This document shows, piece after piece, positions 1-5,438 of a stretch of 6,520 nt of DNA. Below the pieces are notes generated by a model that saw only the letters and a list, made by a program, of their open reading frames with translations, was not told the origin of the DNA and did no database searches. The position numbers were made by a program, and so were the translations under genes. The stretch is from positions 1 to 6,520 of the forward strand of contig JAKAHI010000080.1 of NCBI GenBank assembly GCA_021815065.1. Direction: 5' to 3'. Source of the stretch: a bacterium (GTDB lineage: Bacteria; JAMCPX01). How positions within the stretch are numbered: position 1 is the stretch's first letter; every line of letters begins with the position of its first letter.

Positions 1-14
1 GTTACAATAAACCT

Positions 15-440
15 ATGAAAATAAAATACTATGAAATATCCCGCGAAGACAAGGAAATAATCATAGACAAACTTAAAAATACAATAAAAAGTCATAAAGG
101 GGTTGCATTTGTTTATCTGCATGGTTCTTTTCCGAATGCGTCAAGATTTAGAGATATAGATATCGCCGTATATATGGATGAAGTCCCTGTGTCGCCTCTT
201 CAAATGGAACTCCGGATAGAGACACTTCTCAGTAGTACCGTTCCTTATCCTGTTGACGTGAAGATATTGAATAATGCACCTTTGTCTTTTACTTATAATG
301 CCATTAAAAACGGAATTCCAATTTTTGTGGCGAATGAAGATATTCGAGTAGATTTAATCGAAAAAACACTGAACAAATACTTCGACTTCGCCCCTTTTAG
401 AAAGCTTTATCTGAAGGAGACACTTGGACTTGAAGTTTAA
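15..440 (+). CDS. mntA: MntA-type nucleotidyltransferase antitoxin of a HepT/MntA module
   Basis: The 141-residue protein is a minimal nucleotidyltransferase of the polymerase beta superfamily. In type VII toxin-antitoxin systems this enzyme transfers AMP from ATP to a tyrosine of the partner HEPN toxin and so silences it. The active-site motif is visible: G37-S38, then D47-I-D49, with a likely third acidic residue at D81 in PVDVKIL. The GS-to-DxD spacing is eight residues rather than the more usual nine or ten; the GSF...FRDIDIA form is, from memory, a recurring variant of these small proteins. The gene overlaps the following HEPN gene by 17 bases, so the two are translationally coupled. Only 14 bases precede the ATG, so its promoter lies outside the window, and no clear ribosome binding site is visible. 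Family assignment is firm; antitoxin activity is inferred from the pairing. Confidence 0.88.
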   Translation: MKIKYYEISREDKEIIIDKLKNTIKSHKGVAFVYLHGSFPNASRFRDIDIAVYMDEVPVSPLQMELRIETLLSSTVPYPVDVKILNNAPLSFTYNAIKNGIPIFVANEDIRVDLIEKTLNKYFDFAPFRKLYLKETLGLEV

Positions 441-852
441 TCAGGATAAAATTAGAAAAATTACTTCTGAGATACTTGCGGCATTAGAAAATCTGGAGGA
501 TCTGAACAGACTTTCTCAAACGGAATTTCTATCAGACCAACATAAGCTCAGTAGTGCAAAATACAACTTTATTGTAGCGATTGAGGGTGCGGTTGACCTC
601 TGTAATCATATTATTGCTATAAACGGTTTCAGAACCCCGGAAGACTATTCCGACACATTTAAAGTTATGGCCGAACACGGTGCCTTCGATCCGGACTTTA
701 CTCAAGCACTTATACAAATGGCGAAATTCCGAAACCGGTTGGTCCATATTTACTGGGACATCGACGATACTGAAATTTATAAAATCATGCAGTCACGTTT
801 GCAGGACATACGGCAATTTCTGAGCAAATTTGGTACATTCCTTAAGAAATAG
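424..852 (+). CDS. hepT: HepT-type HEPN toxin (RNase) of a HepT/MntA module
   Basis: The 142-residue, mostly helical HEPN-domain protein carries the diagnostic RX4HXY motif at R103-N-R-L-V-H108-I-Y110, followed by W-D-I-D. In HepT toxins the Arg and His form the RNase site, and the Tyr is the residue AMPylated by MntA. All three are present, so the toxin looks intact. The start is a TTG inside the end of mntA. An AAGGAG at 414-419 lies 4 bases upstream of this TTG and 10 bases upstream of an in-frame TTG at 430, so either could be used. No ATG is available near the motif-bearing N-terminus. No obvious terminator follows. Such modules move horizontally and have no evident link to the sulfur genes downstream. 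Confidence 0.88.
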   Translation: MDLKFNQDKIRKITSEILAALENLEDLNRLSQTEFLSDQHKLSSAKYNFIVAIEGAVDLCNHIIAINGFRTPEDYSDTFKVMAEHGAFDPDFTQALIQMAKFRNRLVHIYWDIDDTEIYKIMQSRLQDIRQFLSKFGTFLKK

Positions 853-916
853 CCTTTATCGCTCCCGAGATTTGTGTTTTTTATGGATAGGCACGCGGAG
901 CGTCCCAAGTAATCCA

Positions 917-944
917 TTGACAATTCCTTCCCGATAGATATATT
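917..944 (+). promoter_or_regulatory. Predicted sigma-70-type promoter of the arsR-flavoprotein operon
   Basis: A perfect TTGACA at 917-922 is followed, 16 bases later, by TATATT at 939-944. This is the only strong promoter-like sequence in the 137-base gap after hepT, and it lies about 50 bases before the arsR start. An 8-base palindrome, ATTGCAAT at 946-953, sits across the expected transcription start and could be part of an operator for autorepression by the ArsR protein, but it is short and weak evidence. An inverted CGCTCC/GGAGCG pair (860-865 and 897-902) has a 31-base loop and no T-run after it, so I do not call it a terminator. Confidence 0.6.
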
Positions 945-995
945 AATTGCAATGTTTCTAAACTATGCATCTTAATCGGATAGGAGAGCATGAAA

Positions 996-1328
996 ATGAA
1001 TAAACGGATATTCCAGCTCCATGCGGACGTTTGTAAGGCGCTTGCTCATGCAAAGCGGCTGGAGATAGTGCACATACTGAAAGATAAAGAAGCAGCCGTA
1101 AGCGAAATAGTGAAGCAGATGGGTATACCGAAGGCCAATGTATCGCAGCATCTTGCACTCATGCGCAAAGCTGGGATTTTAAACACAAGACGGGAAGGAT
1201 TGAATGTCTATTATTCTATTTCAAGCCCAAAAATTGCAAAGGCATGTAATCTGATGAGAGAGGTCCTATTGGAACATCATATGAAAAGAGGGCATTTGCT
1301 GATGGATCAGGCGCAAAAGGAGAAATGA
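996..1328 (+). CDS. ArsR/SmtB-family winged-helix repressor with two cysteines
   Basis: This small DNA-binding regulator has the ArsR fold. Counting from the upstream ATG at 990, the recognition region is roughly residues 35-60 (AVSEIVKQMGIPKANVSQHLALMRKAGIL) and the beta-wing is TRREGLNVYYSI at 66-77. The classical ELCVCD metal site is absent. The only cysteines are C15 in the first helix and C86 in the last helix, which suggests thiol- or persulfide-based sensing across the dimer. That role is inference from the layout and from the sulfur genes next door. The ATG at 996 is preferred over 990 because the AGGAG at 982-986 is 9 bases from it and only 3 from the first ATG. The gene overlaps or abuts the flavoprotein gene, so it probably represses its own operon until an inducer arrives. 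Confidence 0.87.
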   Translation: MNKRIFQLHADVCKALAHAKRLEIVHILKDKEAAVSEIVKQMGIPKANVSQHLALMRKAGILNTRREGLNVYYSISSPKIAKACNLMREVLLEHHMKRGHLLMDQAQKEK

Positions 1329-1330
1329 TA

Positions 1331-2569
1331 ATGGGACAGACCATCGTAGTCCTTGGAGCAGGGGTTGGCGGGTTAATCGCTGCCAATTCAATGAGGCTTC
1401 AACTTGGGCAGGAACACAGGATTGTTCTTATAGAGAAGAGCCGAGATCATACCTTTGCCCCATCGTTCCCGTGGGTGATGACCGGTTACAGAACGTCAGG
1501 GCAGATCACGAGAGATATCCGTTCTCTTGTTCGTCAGGGCATTGAAATAGTTATTGATGAAGCGATCAATATTGATTGTACAAAAAGGGTCGTTTCAACA
1601 AAACAAAAGTCGTTCAATTATGATTATCTTGTCATAGCTCTTGGTGCGGATTTGAGATCCGAGCTTATTCCCGGCTTACCGGACAACGCATATACGTTCT
1701 ACACCTTGGATGGAGCCCGTAAATTGCATGAGGCGCTCAAAAACTTTAAAGGCGGAGATATAGCGCTTGTTGTAAGCTCCATGCCGTATAAATGTCCCGG
1801 TGCACCCCATGAGGCAGCGATGTTGATTTCCTCATTTTTTCAGCGGCAATCGCAAAGCCAGAAAGTAAATATTCACCTGTTTACACCCGAATCCCAGCCC
1901 ATGCCTGTTGCGGGCCCTCAATTAGGCGGGGTGCTCAAGCAAATGATTGAGTCGAGAGGGATAAAGTATTATCCTTTCCATAAACTCGCATCCGTTGATG
2001 CTGAAAACAAGGAACTTCGTTTTGAAGGCAAAACACCTGTCCATTACGATATGCTCATTGCGATCCCGCCGCATCGTGCGCCAGCAGTGGTACTGAACGC
2101 AGGGATTACAAACGAAGCGGGCTGGATACCGGTTGATGGCGCTACTCTTAAGGCTAACTATAAAGGTGTTTTTGCCGTAGGCGATATAACATCTCTCAGC
2201 ATCCCGGGCAGATGGAACCCTGAAGTACCCATGGTACTGCCCAAGGCAGGCATTTTTGCACACTTAGAGGGTGAGATTGCAGCGAGTCAGATTGTTGTTG
2301 CAATAAATAACGGGAAACCGGCAGCACAGTTTTCAGGCATAGGGTATTGTATCATTGAAGCAGGTCAAGGTGTTGCAGGGCTTGCATACGGAAACTTTAT
2401 AGCAGAGCCTCACCCGCAGGTTTTGCTCCGTAAAGCCGGGAGGAGATGGCATATCGGCAGGGTACTCTTCGAGAAGTGGTGGCTTGCTCCCCTTACGACG
2501 AGAGGCAGTATCTTCCGGCATGTGTTGAATGCAGGAACAAAGATTTACAAGGTGCCGGTTAAGCTATAA
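1331..2569 (+). CDS. Sulfide:quinone reductase / flavocytochrome c-like FAD oxidoreductase
   Basis: This protein of about 412 residues is a two-dinucleotide-fold flavoprotein. Numbered from the in-frame ATG at 1325, it has the FAD-binding GAGVGG at 11-16, an acidic ribose-binding E37, the second nucleotide motif VIALGAD at 103-109 and the C-terminal FAD motif VFAVGD at 282-287. Cysteines C157 (in YKCPGAP) and C342 (in GYCIIEAG) match the redox pair that carries sulfur in SQR and flavocytochrome c sulfide dehydrogenase. The extra cysteine found near residue 124-128 in canonical SQRs is missing. The WHIGRVLFEKWWL tail resembles the C-terminus of that family, and no signal peptide is present, so it acts in the cytoplasm or at the inner membrane face. 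AAGGAG at 1317-1322 is 8 bases from the ATG at 1331 and 2 from that at 1325, favouring 1331. Sulfide as substrate and quinone as acceptor are inferred. Confidence 0.82.
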   Translation: MGQTIVVLGAGVGGLIAANSMRLQLGQEHRIVLIEKSRDHTFAPSFPWVMTGYRTSGQITRDIRSLVRQGIEIVIDEAINIDCTKRVVSTKQKSFNYDYLVIALGADLRSELIPGLPDNAYTFYTLDGARKLHEALKNFKGGDIALVVSSMPYKCPGAPHEAAMLISSFFQRQSQSQKVNIHLFTPESQPMPVAGPQLGGVLKQMIESRGIKYYPFHKLASVDAENKELRFEGKTPVHYDMLIAIPPHRAPAVVLNAGITNEAGWIPVDGATLKANYKGVFAVGDITSLSIPGRWNPEVPMVLPKAGIFAHLEGEIAASQIVVAINNGKPAAQFSGIGYCIIEAGQGVAGLAYGNFIAEPHPQVLLRKAGRRWHIGRVLFEKWWLAPLTTRGSIFRHVLNAGTKIYKVPVKL

Positions 2570-2613
2570 GAGTGATTCATAATACGGGGATGGAATAAAG
2601 AGTTTTTTGTAAA

Positions 2614-2709
2614 ATGAAGATTCGTGAGAGCGGGATGCCGGCCCGGGAGATGGGAAAACAAGGCTCTCGATCCCCGCACTATCCATCTAAACTTTTCTTG
2701 CAACGATAG
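2614..2709 (+). pseudogene. 5' stub of the + strand methyltransferase (truncated paralogue of 3891-4454)
   Basis: A 31-codon open frame begins MKIRESGMPAREMGK, nearly repeating the start of the intact methyltransferase at 3891 (MKIRESGMPEQDMWE). The DNA similarity covers about 45 bases from the ATG and then stops. None of the methyltransferase motifs follow. The frame runs on through unrelated sequence, across the 3' end of the convergent methyltransferase gene, to a TAG at 2707-2709. Compared with the intact locus, about 522 bases of the gene are missing between the stub and the convergent gene. I read it as a deletion remnant. A short expressed peptide is possible but has no support, since no good ribosome binding site precedes it. 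Confidence 0.7.
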
Positions 2710-3334
2710 AATGGAACCCTGCTTCGGGGTGAATACCTGTTTGTATCTTTTGATTTATAATCATAAGCGAGCCCGGGGGATCGAACAGGGTTGATACCGA
2801 ATCTGTGACCTTAAAGCCCGTTTTATCGAGGGCATTGAACAATTCATCTTTTCCCCAGAAGTGCGCGTGCTTATAGAATGCATTTCCGGACGCCTTTTTG
2901 CGCTCATAGAACTCGCCCCATCTTGAATCTCTCATGATCAGTCCGAGGACAAGCATACCATCCGGCTTGAGGACCCTGTTCGCTTCTGCAAACGCCTGCA
3001 GAGGGTTATCAAGAAAACATACGGTCACTATCATAAACACAGCGGAAAAACTGAATGCAGGGAAAGGAAGTGACTCGGCTACTGCGCGTGCGGCCCGTAT
3101 GCCTCTCTTTTTTGCATATTCCAGTACCGCGGGAGAAGGATCTATGCCGAACCGTATGCCAAGCGAATGTGCGAACCTGCCCGTGCCGACTCCAATTTCC
3201 AGGGAATCGTCAGGGATCTTTTTTAGAATATTTTTTATGGACTTCAGTTCAAGGGCAAATGCACCGGCGCCGAAATGCCGGTCGAACCAGTTATCATACT
3301 CTTGAGCTTTTTCTGTAAAAACCTCCCATGCCAT
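2687..3334 (-). CDS. Class I SAM-dependent methyltransferase, UbiE/type 11 fold
   Basis: This 215-residue protein transfers a methyl group from S-adenosylmethionine to an unknown acceptor. Numbered from its first Met (MAWEVF), motif I is LEIGVGTGRF at 45-54, the acidic ribose-binding residue is D65 in FGIDPSP, and the late beta-strand region is EANRVLKPDGMLVLGL at about 117-132. The frame is open 16 codons further upstream to a TTG near 3382, but that extension is unlike the fold's usual N-terminus, so the ATG at 3334 is chosen. No Shine-Dalgarno precedes that ATG; a TTGACA/TATGCT pair places transcription start almost at the codon. It is convergent with the stub at 2614 and divergent from dsrE. 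A decayed second copy lies at 4483-4606. Substrate unknown; the sulfur neighbourhood suggests a thiol, sulfide or metalloid but nothing proves it. Confidence 0.85.
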   Translation of the reverse strand: MAWEVFTEKAQEYDNWFDRHFGAGAFALELKSIKNILKKIPDDSLEIGVGTGRFAHSLGIRFGIDPSPAVLEYAKKRGIRAARAVAESLPFPAFSFSAVFMIVTVCFLDNPLQAFAEANRVLKPDGMLVLGLIMRDSRWGEFYERKKASGNAFYKHAHFWGKDELFNALDKTGFKVTDSVSTLFDPPGSLMIINQKIQTGIHPEAGFHSIVARKV

Positions 3335-3340
3335 AACTGT

Positions 3341-3370
3341 AGCATAGGGTGCGGATACGAAAAGTGTCAA
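3341..3370 (-). promoter_or_regulatory. Possible promoter of the - strand methyltransferase, near-leaderless
   Basis: Read on the minus strand, TTGACA (near 3370-3365) is followed after about 18 bases by TATGCT (3346-3341), and the ATG begins only 6 bases later at 3334. If used, this promoter would give an mRNA with almost no 5' leader, which agrees with the lack of a ribosome binding site. The -10 matches consensus at 4 of 6 positions and the spacing is slightly long, so the call is tentative. Confidence 0.35.
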
Positions 3371-3389
3371 ACGAACGAACAAACTTTAT

Positions 3390-3418
3390 TGCATGTTCGT
3401 AATGTATGCTATATATTT
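3390..3418 (+). promoter_or_regulatory. Predicted promoter of the dsrE-methyltransferase operon
   Basis: TTGCAT at about 3390-3395 and TATATT at about 3413-3418 are separated by 17 bases and lie about 80 bases before dsrE, giving an untranslated leader of roughly 70 bases. The sequence between the boxes contains GCAT and ATGC as inverted halves, which could help bind a regulator. Confidence 0.5.
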
Positions 3419-3443
3419 TTCTATAAGAAAAGGTATCATGACG

Positions 3444-3453
3444 GTTCATGAAC
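3444..3453 (+). promoter_or_regulatory. Perfect 10-base palindrome in the dsrE leader
   Basis: GTTCATGAAC is its own reverse complement and lies about 25 bases after the predicted -10 box, within the untranslated leader of dsrE. The half-site TGAAC recurs at 3467-3471 in GATGATGAAC. It could be an operator half-pair, but the same sequence was not found in front of arsR or the FmdE-like gene, so a shared regulator is not supported. Confidence 0.3.
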
Positions 3454-3496
3454 GATGATGAACTAACAAATGATTTTAAAATAACAGGGAGGAAAA

Positions 3497-3850
3497 ATGA
3501 AAGTTTTGATTGTTCTCAATGATGCCCCTTACGGGAACGAGAAATCCTACAATGCACTGCGGCTAGCGATGGCTCTTCAGAAAGACCATCCGACAGTACA
3601 GGTGAATGTGTTTTTAATGGCAGATGCGGTTTATTGTGCACTGGCAGACCAGATAACTGCACAGGGCTATTACAACATAGAGCGCATGGTAAAATCTGTA
3701 ATAAGCAAAGGTGGAAAGGTTAAAGCGTGCGGTACGTGCGCAAACGCCCGGGGTGTCGCAAATCTTCAGCTTGTCGACGGGGCAGAGATCAGCACTATGG
3801 CAGAGCTTGCTCAATGGTCTGTCGAGGCCGATAAAGTGTTCACGTTTTGA
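3497..3850 (+). CDS. DsrE/TusD-like sulfur carrier protein
   Basis: This 117-residue protein of the DsrE/YchN fold has a Rossmann-like start (MKVLIVLNDAPYGNEKSYNALRLA) and a conserved CGTCANARG segment holding C78 and C81, plus C47 earlier. DsrE family members bind sulfur as a persulfide on the cysteine at this position and pass it between enzymes of sulfur oxidation or tRNA thiolation. The CxxC pair here suggests it may also release sulfur through a disulfide. The ATG follows GGGAGG at 3487-3492 with a 4-base spacer, a clear start. The + strand methyltransferase follows after 40 bases, probably in one transcript. Carrier of sulfur produced by the flavoprotein at 1331 is an attractive inference. 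It is not one of the three-gene dsrEFH set, as no dsrF or dsrH neighbour is present. Confidence 0.85.
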   Translation: MKVLIVLNDAPYGNEKSYNALRLAMALQKDHPTVQVNVFLMADAVYCALADQITAQGYYNIERMVKSVISKGGKVKACGTCANARGVANLQLVDGAEISTMAELAQWSVEADKVFTF

Positions 3851-3890
3851 TTGATGTGCGTTCTGAATTCAAGAGGATCGATTCAATAAA

Positions 3891-4454
3891 ATGAAGATAC
3901 GCGAAAGCGGAATGCCGGAGCAGGATATGTGGGAAACGTTTTTTGACCCACACGCTATCCTTGTAACACTGGGGATGTCTTCGCAGACCGTCGATGTTGC
4001 GGAATTTGGATGCGGTTATGGGACATTTACTTTTCCCGCAGCCCAGATAATCAAGGGAACGATCTTCGCGATAGACATAGAGCCTGAGTTAATCAGCATG
4101 GTGGGAGACAAGGCGAGGAAACAGCATCTGAATAATATTAATCCGGTTCTGCGGGATTTTATGGCTGACGGCTCGGGTTTGCCGGATGAAAGTATGGATT
4201 ATGTCATGCTTTTCAATATCCTTCACCTTGATAATCCGGCAGTACTGTTGGCCGAAGCGTGGAGGATATTGAAGAAGGGAGGCCTGGCAGGGATTATCCA
4301 TTGGAATCATGACCCTTCCACTCCCAGAGGTCCTTCATTAGCTATTCGCCCGAAACCGGAAGATTGTATGCGATGGGCGGAGAGTGCCAAATTTCATAAT
4401 CCGTCCCGGTATGACTTAAAACCGTATCATTACGGTATCACGTTCATGAAGTAG
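3891..4454 (+). CDS. Class I SAM-dependent methyltransferase beginning MKIRESGMP
   Basis: This is a compact 187-residue SAM methyltransferase with motif I at 38-44 (E-F-G-C-G-Y-G), the acidic ribose-binding D62 in FAIDIEPEL, a D103 strand (MDYVMLFNILH) and the AEAWRILKKGGLAGIIHW region at 121-138. The only cysteines are C41 in motif I and C159, so the three-cysteine arsenite site of ArsM enzymes is absent. It has little similarity to the other methyltransferase beyond the shared fold. The best ribosome site, AGAGGA at 3872-3877, is 13 bases from the ATG, so translation may be weak. It probably shares a transcript with dsrE. A stub of a second copy lies at 2614, and a decayed convergent methyltransferase follows it. 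Substrate unknown. Confidence 0.85.
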   Translation: MKIRESGMPEQDMWETFFDPHAILVTLGMSSQTVDVAEFGCGYGTFTFPAAQIIKGTIFAIDIEPELISMVGDKARKQHLNNINPVLRDFMADGSGLPDESMDYVMLFNILHLDNPAVLLAEAWRILKKGGLAGIIHWNHDPSTPRGPSLAIRPKPEDCMRWAESAKFHNPSRYDLKPYHYGITFMK

Positions 4455-4650
4455 AAACAGAGGTTATTTCTTTCATTTGCATCATCTGAATTATTCTTGC
4501 AGCGATAGAATGAAATCCTGCTTCGGTATCAATGCCAGAACGCCGGTCAAACCGGTTATCATGCTCACGGGCTTTTTCTTCAAAAACTTCCTTATTTTTC
4601 AATCGCGTTGTTCGGGTTAAAAAAACTTTCCAACAGGGTTTGCTTGACAC
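4444..4650 (-). pseudogene. In-frame-deleted remnant of the - strand methyltransferase
   Basis: This 68-codon frame holds the N-terminus (KEVFEEKAREHDNRFDRR) and C-terminus (GIDTEAGFHSIAARI) of a methyltransferase related to the gene at 2687-3334, joined directly. The DNA homology has two blocks: 4483-4536 matches 2684-2737, and 4534-4606 matches roughly 3269-3340. The 534 bases between them in the intact gene are missing, exactly 178 codons, and this removes motif I and every catalytic element. The blocks meet at a GCC shared by both edges. The original stop has also gone: TAG of the intact gene corresponds to CAG here, so the frame runs on into the end of the + strand methyltransferase. It cannot be a methyltransferase; expression as a small protein is unsupported. 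Confidence 0.75.
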
Positions 4651-4671
4651 ATTTCTGATTATGAATAATAT
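4644..4671 (+). promoter_or_regulatory. Predicted promoter of the FmdE-like gene and porin
   Basis: A perfect TTGACA at 4644-4649 is followed after 16 bases by TAATAT at 4666-4671. It lies about 105 bases upstream of the FmdE-like start, leaving a leader of roughly 100 bases. The -10 box is overlapped by a strong inverted repeat, which suggests repression. Confidence 0.5.
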
Positions 4672-4691
4672 ATCACTATATCGTGATATAG
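4669..4691 (+). promoter_or_regulatory. Operator-like palindrome over the -10 and transcription start
   Basis: Two nested inverted repeats share the site. TATATCAC (4669-4676) and GTGATATA (4683-4690) are perfect 8-base arms around a 6-base spacer, and CTATATC (4676-4682) and GATATAG (4685-4691) are perfect 7-base arms around GT. Its position across the -10 box and start point is classic for a repressor of the FmdE-like gene and porin. The cognate regulator is not identified; no matching site was found in front of arsR or dsrE. Confidence 0.55.
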
Positions 4692-4731
4692 GAATATTAA
4701 ATATACTGCATAAGAAGGAAGTCTTGGCAGT

Positions 4732-4773
4732 ATGAAAGTAAATGAAGGCTTATTAAAACAAGGAGGAACATAA
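4732..4773 (+). other. Possible 13-codon leader ORF upstream of the FmdE-like gene
   Basis: An ATG at 4732 opens a frame encoding MKVNEGLLKQGGT and ends in TAA at 4771-4773, two bases before the ATG at 4776. The Shine-Dalgarno of the main gene lies inside its last codons, so translating it could affect initiation at the main gene. A weak AAGGA at 4715-4719 is 12 bases upstream of its ATG. It has no run of a single amino acid typical of attenuators. It may be chance. Confidence 0.25.
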
Positions 4774-4775
4774 CA

Positions 4776-5399
4776 ATGTTTAACTTACCAAACTGGGCAT
4801 TTGAGTTTCACGGGCACAAATGTCCATTTATGCCCATAGGCTACAGGATGGGCTCTTTGGCGCTGGAGAAGCTTGGGGCACCAAGAAGCAAGAATCACGA
4901 AATGCATGTGTTTTCCGAGATGGGTATTGGCCATCCGCAGGGATGTATGCAGGACGGGATCATGTCTGCAACCGGTGCTACCTTTGGGAAAGGCATGATA
5001 GAGCGGCTCAATTATGGGAAGATTGCAGCTATTTTCTGGTATCCCGGGAAAGGCACGGTCAGGATCGCATTGAAAAACGAATTCAGTGACAGGCTGTCAA
5101 CCCATGAGTTTTTCAAATATCGCAAGCAGGGGATTGAACCTTCTGATATTCCGGAAAAGGTGCTTGATGATGTGATAAAAGTTGTACTTGATGCAACAAA
5201 TGAAGAATTATTCAATGTGAAGATGTTGCCCGATTTCAACTATGAACCGGTAAAAAGCTCGTTCAATAAAGCAAGATGCGAGGTCTGCGGCGAGTATGTT
5301 TTTGAACGGTATCTCAGGCACAAGGACAACAGGGTTGTTTGCATACCTTGTTCGGAACGTACCAGAGAAGAGACGATTGTACATTTACCCCTTACTTAG
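4776..5399 (+). CDS. FmdE-family protein with C-terminal zinc ribbon
   Basis: The 207-residue protein has an N-terminal FmdE domain, named after subunit E of molybdenum formylmethanofuran dehydrogenase, with the signature FHGHKCPFMPIGYRMG (H12, H14, C16) and a second conserved block around C57-M-Q-D60-G. The C-terminus carries a zinc ribbon, C168-x2-C171 and C189-x2-C192. The usual GCT-GKGN segment of the family reads GATFGKGM here, so a cysteine and an asparagine near the putative metal site are replaced. In bacteria lacking methanofuran these proteins stand alone and their function is unknown; metal or thiol binding is likely. AGGAGG at 4761-4766 with a 9-base spacer makes the start certain. 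Only about 40 bases separate it from the porin, suggesting one transcript under the palindrome-overlapped promoter. Confidence 0.85.
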   Translation: MFNLPNWAFEFHGHKCPFMPIGYRMGSLALEKLGAPRSKNHEMHVFSEMGIGHPQGCMQDGIMSATGATFGKGMIERLNYGKIAAIFWYPGKGTVRIALKNEFSDRLSTHEFFKYRKQGIEPSDIPEKVLDDVIKVVLDATNEELFNVKMLPDFNYEPVKSSFNKARCEVCGEYVFERYLRHKDNRVVCIPCSERTREETIVHLPLT

Positions 5400-5438
5400 G
5401 AAAATAAGGCTTACGATATGAAATTTCCGGGAGGCACG

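Noticed and set aside
860..902. CGCTCC/GGAGCG inverted repeat as a terminator after hepT
   Set aside because: The loop is 31 bases and no T-run follows the second arm.
958..1158. Minus-strand open frame opposite arsR
   Set aside because: It lies wholly over a well-supported regulator gene, has a low-complexity Ser/Leu/Pro-rich translation and no ribosome site.
2585..2676. CGGGGAT/ATCCCCG inverted repeat after the flavoprotein gene
   Set aside because: The arms are 7 bases and about 78 bases apart, enclosing the stub; this could be chance and is not a terminator.
2934..3318. Two plus-strand open frames opposite the - strand methyltransferase
   Set aside because: The minus strand shows clear methyltransferase motifs; the plus frames have no recognisable domain.
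3891..4454. Arsenite methyltransferase (ArsM), suggested by the ArsR-family neighbour
   Set aside because: The conserved cysteines of ArsM are absent; only C41 in motif I and C159 are present.
2614..4606. Insertion sequence or transposon explaining the repeated segments
   Set aside because: No transposase, terminal inverted repeats or target duplications were seen; the repeated parts are gene fragments in conserved order.
4532..4735. Plus-strand 67-codon frame across the remnant and promoter
   Set aside because: It reads antisense through the methyltransferase remnant and then through the promoter and palindrome; no domain or good start signal.
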